Assembly: GCA_020027655.1 (NCBI GenBank)
Contig: JAHKKJ010000046.1
Span: forward strand, 1 to 7,500
DNA length: 7,500 nucleotides
Source of the DNA: Deltaproteobacteria bacterium
GTDB lineage: Bacteria; Desulfobacterota; Binatia; UBA9968
Direction of reading: 5' to 3'
In this document: piece by piece, positions 1 through 4,653 of the stretch
Position numbering within the stretch: position 1 is the stretch's first letter
Layout: every line of letters starts with the position of its first letter
The notes under the pieces: generated by a model
What the model saw: only the letters and a program-made list of their open reading frames with translations
Told to the model about the DNA's origin: nothing
Databases searched by the model: none
Position numbers and translations under genes: made by a program

Positions 1-2259
1 TCGCCGGAATGGGAATTTCTCCCGCGGCAGAACTTCCCTGTGGCGGATTTCGCCTCCCGCTTGGACCGCGAAGAGACCGATATCCAGGCGGCGTTGCAAG
101 CCGCGCTTGCGCAAATGGGCGAAGATCGTCAGGGCAAGATTCTTTTGCTCTCCGACGGCAATGAAAATCGTGGTGAAACCGCGCGTGTCATTCCCCTCCT
201 GCGGTCGCAAGGTGCTCAGGTCTGGACGCTGCCCGTGAGTCTTTCCCGCGGCAGAAATGAAATCTATCTCAGCGATCTTAGCCTTCCCCGACAGGTGGAC
301 AGCGCAGAGGGCTTCGAAATCAAAGGCAAGATCGAAAGCCTTCGGGATGCGCCGGCGCGAGTCAAACTTCTGCGCGACGGCTTCTTGGCAAGGGAGCAAG
401 AGCTTCAGTTGAAGGCCGGAGCCAACCCGGTGAATTTTCGGGAGAGCCTGAAGGAGCGTGGCAGCCATACTTACGAACTGTTGGTGGAGGCTCGGGACGA
501 TACGCTGGCGGAAAACAACTTGCTGCAGGGGGTTGTCGAGGTTCAGGGACCGCCCCGGGTTCTGCTGCTTTCCGCGCAAAAGGAAGGTCAGCGCTTTCTC
601 TCGCGGGTGCTGCAAGTTCAGGGATATGCGGTGGTGGAATCTGCGCCGGAGGCAAACCCACTGACGCTCCCGGAGCTTTCGTCCTTTGACCTGGTGGTCC
701 TGGATAACGTCCCCGCTTTTCAGCTTTCGTATGCAAAGATGGAAAACATCGAAAAGTATGTCCGGGATCTGGGCGGCGGCCTTCTCGTTATCGGCGGCTC
801 CCAGAGTTATGGCGCCGGCGGCTATTACCGGACGCCGTTGGAACGTATCCTCCCCGTGGACATGCGACCGCCCGCGCGGCTCGACCTGCCGCATGTGGCG
901 CTGCTATTCGTTCTCGACAAATCAGGCAGCATGGGCGCGGGGCCGGAAGGAAGCACGAAGCTGGACTTGGCCAAGGCGGCGGCCATCGCGGCGGCGGACG
1001 TGATGAATCCCACGGATCAAGTGGGGATTCTGAGCTTCGACGCGGCATGGGACTGGACATTGCCTTTTCGTCCGGTGGGCAAAGGCGAATGGATCTCTGA
1101 AGGGCTTGCATCGCTGCAATCCGACGGCGGCACAGATCTCTACAAAGCCATGATCGAGGCTTATCGTGGAATCGCTACGAAGCAAGCCGCCATCAAGCAT
1201 GTTATCGTGCTCTCGGACGGGCTCACCGACAAGGCGGATTTTCACGGGCTGGTGCAGCGCATGGCGCGGGACGGCATTACGGTATCGACGGTTTCAGTGG
1301 GAAACGACGCCGATGTGCAACTCATGGCCGATATTGCCAAGGATGGGAAGGGGAGAGGCTACGTGGCTCTGGATCCGCGTACGATTCCGCAAATTTTTAC
1401 CACCGAAACACTGCTCATCTCCCGGGATCTTTTGGTGGAAAAACTGGTTACGCCCAGCATCGTCGCATCGGTGGGGCCACTTAAAGGAATTGCTCAGGGT
1501 AACTTACCATCGCTGCGCGGCTACGTGCTCACGTACCCTAAGCCGCGCGCCGAACTGCTGATGAAAGCGGATACCGATCCACTGCTGGTTTCTTGGCGCT
1601 ACGGGCTGGGGCGGGTCATGGCTTTTACTTCGGACCTGAGCGGCCGCTGGGGCAGAGAGTGGGTAGCCTGGCACGGCTTTCCTCAATGGGCCAGCCAGCT
1701 GGCGCGGGATACACTCCGCAAGCTTTTAGAAACAAGAAACCGTACGGACTTCCAGCCGGAAGGAGAATCCGTCAAGGTCGTGGCGGATTTTGTCTCGAAG
1801 GACGGCAACTTTCTCAATCACCTAAAGCTCAAGGGTAATATTACTGCGCCGAATCAAACCACTCAGGACCAAGCTTTTCAGCAAACCGCGCCGGGCCGCT
1901 ACGAAGGAAAGTTCACTCCGTCACAGCGCGGCATTCACTTTCTAACGATGTATGCCGAAGGGAAAGCGGGCGAAGCGCCGTTGCCTGTGGCCACGGTTCC
2001 CTACGTCGCGCCTTATCCAAAGGAATACCGGGAACTGAAACCGAACATGGCACTTCTCAGCCGGCTGGCGGAAGAGACCGGCGGCGAAATGCTCGATCCC
2101 GACAAAATCGAAGAGGGTGTTAAGCGGCTTTACACGCCGACGCCGGGAAAAGGGCGACGCGGGCAGGAAACCTGGTGGCCGCTCGCGGGTCTAGGACTAT
2201 TTTTGTTCCTCGCTGACTTGGTGCTGAGGAGTTGGCCGCGTAAGACCGCCGTACAGTGA
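1..2259 (+). CDS. VWA / GATase1-like membrane protein, 5' end outside window
   Basis: The frame is open from base 1 to the TGA at 2257-2259, so the gene starts upstream; the GTG at 40 is only an internal candidate. Residues are numbered from the codon at nt 1. Residues ~1-80 are the second half of a VWA domain, with its late LLLSDG strand. Residues ~85-180 look like an Ig-like beta region. Residues ~184-288 resemble a class I glutamine amidotransferase fold (RVLLLSAQ, GGGLLVIGGSQSYGAGGYY). A second VWA domain begins at ~300 with a complete MIDAS: DKSGS at 306-310, T378 in GGTD, D406 in LSDG. A beta-rich region follows, then one membrane helix at ~725-745 and a short basic tail. There is no cysteine in the visible protein, so amidotransferase catalysis is excluded. 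Such proteins usually sit with MoxR ATPase and DUF58 genes and are thought to act in the cell envelope; the exact role is unknown. Confidence 0.9.
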   Translation, partial: SPEWEFLPRQNFPVADFASRLDREETDIQAALQAALAQMGEDRQGKILLLSDGNENRGETARVIPLLRSQGAQVWTLPVSLSRGRNEIYLSDLSLPRQVDSAEGFEIKGKIESLRDAPARVKLLRDGFLAREQELQLKAGANPVNFRESLKERGSHTYELLVEARDDTLAENNLLQGVVEVQGPPRVLLLSAQKEGQRFLSRVLQVQGYAVVESAPEANPLTLPELSSFDLVVLDNVPAFQLSYAKMENIEKYVRDLGGGLLVIGGSQSYGAGGYYRTPLERILPVDMRPPARLDLPHVALLFVLDKSGSMGAGPEGSTKLDLAKAAAIAAADVMNPTDQVGILSFDAAWDWTLPFRPVGKGEWISEGLASLQSDGGTDLYKAMIEAYRGIATKQAAIKHVIVLSDGLTDKADFHGLVQRMARDGITVSTVSVGNDADVQLMADIAKDGKGRGYVALDPRTIPQIFTTETLLISRDLLVEKLVTPSIVASVGPLKGIAQGNLPSLRGYVLTYPKPRAELLMKADTDPLLVSWRYGLGRVMAFTSDLSGRWGREWVAWHGFPQWASQLARDTLRKLLETRNRTDFQPEGESVKVVADFVSKDGNFLNHLKLKGNITAPNQTTQDQAFQQTAPGRYEGKFTPSQRGIHFLTMYAEGKAGEAPLPVATVPYVAPYPKEYRELKPNMALLSRLAEETGGEMLDPDKIEEGVKRLYTPTPGKGRRGQETWWPLAGLGLFLFLADLVLRSWPRKTAVQ

Positions 2260-2283
2260 ACGGTTACTCCAGTTTTACCGTTC
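2258..2283 (+). other. Hairpin at the stop codon of the VWA gene
   Basis: A perfect 7-bp inverted repeat, GAACGGT (2258-2264) and ACCGTTC (2277-2283), encloses a 12-base loop and begins inside the TGA stop. There is no T-run after the second arm, so a standard intrinsic terminator is not supported. It may stabilise the mRNA end or be chance. Confidence 0.25.
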
Positions 2284-2364
2284 GAAGGAACCCGAGTCGT
2301 CATCAAATATGTCGCCGAACAAAATCCCAAGGCCGCGTCCATTAAGGTTGACGGTGTTGATGCC

Positions 2365-2583
2365 ATGGTGAACTCGCTACCAGTTGGAATCGTACCGATA
2401 ACTTGTGCCATCTGTCGCGCTCAATTCCACGAATTAGGTGGCGCATCGTGCAAGCAGTGTAGGAGAATTCTCTGCCGGAGACATTTCTTCAGAGGATTCT
2501 TCAAGGGACGAGGGGCGCTTTGTTCGGAATGTCTCAAGAAAAACTCTTCGGCGAATCAAAACCCTAAAGAGTCCTCTGATTGA
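2365..2583 (+). CDS. Small cross-brace (RING/FYVE-like) zinc-finger protein
   Basis: This is a 72-residue protein that I cannot assign to a named family. Its core has eight regularly spaced metal ligands: C14-x2-C17, C29-x2-C32, C37-x2-H40 and C53-x2-C56, with gaps of 11, 4 and 12 residues between pairs. The order and spacing fit a two-zinc cross-brace, with pairs 1+3 and 2+4 sharing one zinc each, as in FYVE and RING fingers. The surroundings are basic (CRRHFFRGFFKGRG), and the last ~15 residues are polar and look disordered. It lies 105 bp after the VWA gene and in the same frame. No good Shine-Dalgarno precedes the ATG at 2365 (GTG at 2368 is an alternative), so the start is uncertain, and the upstream frame is open back to 2260. 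A DNA-, RNA- or protein-binding role is inference. Confidence 0.6.
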   Translation: MVNSLPVGIVPITCAICRAQFHELGGASCKQCRRILCRRHFFRGFFKGRGALCSECLKKNSSANQNPKESSD

Positions 2584-2731
2584 ATTCTTTTTTTCCCAAC
2601 CGCCCGCAAAAATGATATTCTGTCACTTATATTTTCTTATCCAGCTTAATGATCTTCGCTTTATTAAATAGCTTTGTCCCTCGCTTTCGAGTATTTTTGC
2701 CAAGGGATGGCAACGTGTCCCATCACTAATC

Positions 2732-2795
2732 AGCCGCAAAGCCTGGAGGCTTGGCTCCTGTTCATGCCCTAGGCAGATGCTGACTATCGCTTAGG
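2732..2795 (+). other. Two adjacent strong hairpins, possible structured RNA
   Basis: Hairpin A: AGCC (2732-2735) pairs with GGCT (2753-2756), and AAGCCT (2739-2744) pairs with AGGCTT (2747-2752), giving about ten base pairs with a 3-base bulge and a tight loop. Hairpin B: CCTAGGC (2768-2774) pairs with GCTTAGG (2789-2795), with one G-U pair, and is extended inside by GAT (2776-2778) and ATC (2786-2788) around a 7-base loop. Neither is followed by a T-run. Both strands could fold. They could belong to a noncoding RNA, a leader, or a mobile-element end; I cannot name a family. Confidence 0.3.
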
Positions 2796-2848
2796 CAATG
2801 TGCACACTATAAGTAGATATATTCCGCACTCCTGGAGCATGAAAGAAG

Positions 2849-2927
2849 GGAAACCTACGATTTGTGGAGTGGCACGAGGTTTGCTTCAAAAGCAAGAGGA
2901 GCGGCGTAAAACCTTTTGCCCGTTTCC
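2849..2927 (+). other. Possible folded leader or RNA with alternative stems
   Basis: An outer stem, GGAAAC (2849-2854) with GTTTCC (2922-2927), encloses two mutually exclusive inner stems. One is an 8-bp hairpin with one G-U pair: GCAAGAGG (2892-2899) with CCTTTTGC (2912-2919). The other is AGGTTT (2877-2882) with AAACCT (2909-2914). Alternative pairing is typical of switching RNAs, but the segment matches no riboswitch consensus I know and ends ~125 bases before the next start codon. Confidence 0.22.
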
Positions 2928-2959
2928 AGCGTCTAATTCAATAAATTGAGTATATCGCG

Positions 2960-2987
2960 TTGGGAACCAGTGAAGAGTGCCGATAAT
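2960..2987 (+). promoter_or_regulatory. Candidate sigma70 promoter for the 64-residue gene
   Basis: TTGGGA (2960-2965) and GATAAT (2982-2987) are separated by 16 bases, with 4/6 and 5/6 matches to the consensus boxes. The shifted -10 alternative TAATAA (2984-2989) gives an 18-base spacer. The site lies ~65 bases before the start at 3053. Confidence 0.3.
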
Positions 2988-3043
2988 AATTTAAGCAGGC
3001 GACGTGGAATAAACAACAGCCAAACAGCTGTGACTAGTACGAC

Positions 3044-3048
3044 GGAGG
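3044..3048 (+). promoter_or_regulatory. Ribosome binding site for the gene at 3053
   Basis: GGAGG lies four bases before the ATG at 3053. It is among the strongest Shine-Dalgarno sequences in the window and fixes the start of a gene that would otherwise be too short to trust. Confidence 0.7.
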
Positions 3049-3052
3049 TACC

Positions 3053-3247
3053 ATGAGACCAGGTGATCCGTTAAAAACCATCAAGCCGATTCGATCACAA
3101 AAAACCGGGAGCCTTTTGCCACGAGAAGGCACTTTCGTAAGCGCCGTCGAAAATCTCGGGCGAAAGCTGATTCTCGTTAATTTTGGCAATGCCGGATACG
3201 AATATCTTTTTCCGGAAGAGGTCCTCGCGGAATCCGGCAACGGATAG
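3053..3247 (+). CDS. Small orphan protein, probably SH3-like beta fold
   Basis: A 64-residue protein of unknown function. The start is supported by GGAGG four bases upstream and by a promoter-like sequence further up. The N-terminal ~20 residues are basic and proline-containing (MRPGDPLKTIKPIRSQ). The rest alternates short hydrophobic strands and turns (GTFVSAVENLGRKLILVNFG, then EYLFPEEVL), a pattern of small SH3-like barrels in which the conserved part reads 'LGR..ILV.FG....YLFP.EV'. I recall similar short hypothetical proteins in uncultured soil bacteria but cannot name a family. There is no signal peptide, no membrane segment and no cysteine. It stands alone: the previous gene ends 469 bases upstream and the next starts 172 bases downstream. 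Confidence 0.65.
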   Translation: MRPGDPLKTIKPIRSQKTGSLLPREGTFVSAVENLGRKLILVNFGNAGYEYLFPEEVLAESGNG

Positions 3248-3254
3248 ATCACCC

Positions 3255-3279
3255 AGCTCCGCTAATTCCAAGCTCCGCT
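3255..3279. repeat. Short direct repeat AGCTCCGCT x2
   Basis: The 9-base word AGCTCCGCT occurs at 3255-3263 and again at 3271-3279, a 16-base period. The second copy forms the left arm of the inverted repeat that follows. Confidence 0.4.
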
Positions 3280-3330
3280 TATACCACCCGTATCTGAATT
3301 CGCTTAGATCATCTAATTATAAGCGTAGCT
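3271..3330. repeat. 13-base imperfect inverted repeat after the 64-residue gene
   Basis: The left arm 3271-3283 (AGCTCCGCTTATA) and right arm 3318-3330 (TATAAGCGTAGCT) match as inverted repeats at 12 of 13 positions around a 34-base spacer. The spacer itself contains a second CGCTTA (3301-3306) that can pair with TAAGCG (3320-3325), and the near-palindrome TAGATCATCTA (3305-3315). There is no T-run after it. It could be an mRNA-end hairpin, an operator, or a remnant of a small mobile element. Confidence 0.4.
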
Positions 3331-3358
3331 ATTGTTCATCGTTTCCCTCCACCTGCCG

Positions 3359-3386
3359 TTTGGCTTCCTCGCTACATATTTGATAA
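3359..3386 (+). promoter_or_regulatory. Weak candidate promoter for the DOPA-dioxygenase-like gene
   Basis: TTTGGC (3359-3364) and TGATAA (3381-3386) are 16 bases apart and sit ~35 bases before the start at 3420. Both are only partial matches, so the call rests mainly on position. Confidence 0.17.
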
Positions 3387-3419
3387 GAAAAAAGGGACAG
3401 ACTGCGGAAGAGGTGCCTT

Positions 3420-3761
3420 ATGAGCGAGCGAGAAATCAAGGGCTACCATGCCCATATCTATTACGATCTGGACACAAAAGATGCGGCGGCGCGGGTGCGT
3501 GAAGGGCTGGGGGCTGGATTTCGAGTGCAGCTTGGAAGCTGGCACGACGAGCCTGTTGGTCCTCATCTCAAGGCGATGTATCAAGCAGTGTTTTCCCCGG
3601 AGGAGTTTGGCAAGATCGTACCGTGGCTGATGATCCACCGTGAGGGTTTGTCGGTTCTCGTCCATCCGTCAACCGGGGACAGCCATGGAGATCATTTGGA
3701 ACGCTCTCTCTGGCTCGGCGAGAAACTGAAGTTGAACGAGAGCGTTCTCCGGCGCGGTTAG
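3420..3761 (+). CDS. DOPA 4,5-dioxygenase family protein
   Basis: A 113-residue protein, about the normal length of bacterial members of the DOPA 4,5-dioxygenase family. In plants and fungi, members open the DOPA ring to make betalain precursors; bacterial substrates are mostly unknown catechols. Family landmarks seen are YHAHIYYD (residues 9-16), VGPH then MYQ (46-55), and the C-terminal block from H73 (HREGLSVLVHP, then TGD at 85-87, DH at 91-92, LWLG at 97-100). Conserved histidines H10, H12, H49, H73, H82 and H92 are present; several are expected to bind the metal, but I cannot say which. It is probably cytoplasmic: no signal peptide or membrane helix. The start is supported by AAGAGG (3408-3413), six bases before the ATG. 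No catechol-pathway neighbour is visible, so the real substrate is open. Confidence 0.9.
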   Translation: MSEREIKGYHAHIYYDLDTKDAAARVREGLGAGFRVQLGSWHDEPVGPHLKAMYQAVFSPEEFGKIVPWLMIHREGLSVLVHPSTGDSHGDHLERSLWLGEKLKLNESVLRRG

Positions 3762-3827
3762 TGTCTCATTTGAGGATGCTGTCCTAAAGCCAGTGGTCGG
3801 TCAGCGGGGAGACTTCAGGCCAACGCG

Positions 3828-4193
3828 ATGAAGAAAGTCTATACCACCAAAGATCCTTTGATGATCGGCCATCTGAAGAATGTGCTGGCGACGTTTAATA
3901 TCAAGTGCATCACGAGAAACTACGAGCTTTCCAGCGCAGCGGGTGAGCTGCCTCCCACCGAATGCTGGCCGGAGCTGTGGGTTGTGGATGATCATCGGCA
4001 TGCTGAAGCTGAAGCGATTCTAAAGAAGACACTGGCGCCTCTAAAGTCGGTAAAGAAATCATGGCACTGCGCCGGCTGCGGCGAAGAAATCGAAGGACAG
4101 TTCTCAGAGTGTTGGAAATGCGGTCGAAGCCGCGGTTATGAAGTCGCGCCTCTCGACACTGTCGCACGCACTGTCTTTATCCGAAATCGATAG
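3828..4193 (+). CDS. DUF2007 domain protein with C-terminal zinc ribbon
   Basis: A 121-residue protein. Residues ~1-70 are a DUF2007 domain (described as a putative prokaryotic signal-transducing domain), recognisable from the start VYTTKDP, the helix 'IGHLKNVLATFNI', and the hallmark AAGELPPTECWPELWVVDD at 37-55. It is followed by a treble-clef/zinc-ribbon module: C81-x2-C84 and C95-x2-C98 in WHCAGCGEEIEG then SECWKCG, with a CWKCG knuckle. DUF2007 folds as a small alpha/beta domain and is often tied to regulators, but no biochemical role is established. The cytoplasm is likely; no signal peptide. It starts 66 bases after the preceding gene; the nearest Shine-Dalgarno is weak (AGG at 3817-3819; GGGGAG at 3806-3811 is far), so it may be translated at a low level or with its neighbour. 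Confidence 0.88.
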   Translation: MKKVYTTKDPLMIGHLKNVLATFNIKCITRNYELSSAAGELPPTECWPELWVVDDHRHAEAEAILKKTLAPLKSVKKSWHCAGCGEEIEGQFSECWKCGRSRGYEVAPLDTVARTVFIRNR

Positions 4194-4279
4194 ATCTTCT
4201 AGCTCCCGACTGAGTGGGACGAGTTAGTCTCTTCCTCGAAGTGTACCCACTGATTCCTCGGCTCTCGTTCCGCTCTTGG

Positions 4280-4308
4280 TTGTCATCTCAGCACGAAAAT
4301 CATGCAAT
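4280..4308 (+). promoter_or_regulatory. Candidate promoter upstream of the reductase remnant
   Basis: TTGTCA (4280-4285, 5/6 match) and TGCAAT (4303-4308, 4/6 match) have a 17-base spacer and lie ~60 bases before the ATG at 4371. If active it now drives the decayed reductase and could read into the MFS gene. The 4194-4370 gap holds nothing else I can support. Confidence 0.25.
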
Positions 4309-4370
4309 CAAACCTGCGACGGGTCCACGGCCGCATTTAAAAAATCTTTTAGAAGACAAGGGAGTGCAAT

Positions 4371-4618
4371 ATGAATCATCGACAGCTGGGAAATTCCGGT
4401 GTTCGTGTCTCGGTGATCGGACTGGGAGCCAACCGTTTCGGTTCGGAGAACGTCCCGCAGGCCGAGGTCAACCGGATTATCGACGCGGCGCTCGATCTAG
4501 GAATTAACTTTATCGATACCTCCGGCACTTTACTGCTGGAGCCAGTTGGCGTCTTACGGCGAAGGAGTCTGAAGAAGTGAGCGCCATTCTAAAGGGAAGT
4601 AGGCCGGATTCACGGTGA
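4371..4618 (+). pseudogene. Aldo/keto reductase N-terminal remnant, frameshifted and truncated
   Basis: Residues 1-51 are a typical start of an NADPH-dependent aldo/keto reductase: RQLGNSGVRVSVIGLGANRF, then DAALDLGINFIDTS, ending at the conserved FIDT whose aspartate is part of the active-site region. An excellent Shine-Dalgarno (AAGGGAG, 4358-4364) lies six bases before the ATG. After FIDTS the frame loses similarity and stops at TGA 4572-4574 after 67-69 codons. The next family motifs continue in other frames: YGEG at 4555-4566 in the +1 frame, then SEEV and ILKG at 4568-4597 in the +2 frame, closed by TGA at 4616-4618. About 31 bases separate FIDTS from YGEG where about 6 are normal. Family members run to ~300 residues or more, so three quarters of the gene, including the Tyr/Lys/His catalytic residues, is missing. 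No function is expected. Confidence 0.85.
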
Positions 4619-4653
4619 AAACACTTCTCCACCTCTCCGAGTGAGCGCATGGG

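Larger units (their letters stand above)
2584..3052. other. Gene-free region with several hairpins
   Basis: I find no convincing coding sequence on either strand in these ~470 bases, which are richer in AT than the flanks. It starts with a T-rich stretch just after the zinc-finger stop (2585-2597). Between 2700 and 2930 it holds four foldable segments, listed separately where strong. The last ~90 bases carry a candidate promoter and the ribosome binding site of the next gene. A weak small stem, GGGA (2704-2707) with TCCC (2718-2721), precedes the stronger ones. Confidence 0.6.

Noticed and set aside
20..256. 13-base direct repeat TCCCGCGGCAGAA at 20-32 and 244-256
   Set aside because: Both copies lie within coding sequence in unrelated protein contexts; chance similarity is the simplest explanation.
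2570..2597. Intrinsic terminator after the zinc-finger gene, suggested by the T-run at 2585-2597
   Set aside because: The only stem before it is AT-rich and weak (AAAGAG with TTCTTT), with no GC-rich hairpin.
2700..2760. Possible fluoride riboswitch, because of GGGATGG...TCCC near 2704-2721
   Set aside because: The required TGATG and CCTAC parts do not follow, and there is no fluoride-exporter gene.
2700..2800. Possible cyclic di-GMP (GEMM-I) riboswitch, because of CCGCAAAGCC at 2734-2743
   Set aside because: The GGCAAACC partner, the GNRA hairpin and the second-stem receptor of that family could not be placed, and the next start codon is about 250 bases away.
3391..3402. AAAGGGACAGAC, reminiscent of dispersed repeats around REP-type transposases
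   Set aside because: A single short copy with no palindrome partner or transposase in the window.
4214..4507. A 97-codon open frame overlapping the reductase start
   Set aside because: Its second half is the out-of-frame reading of the recognisable aldo/keto reductase N-terminus, and it has no motif of its own.
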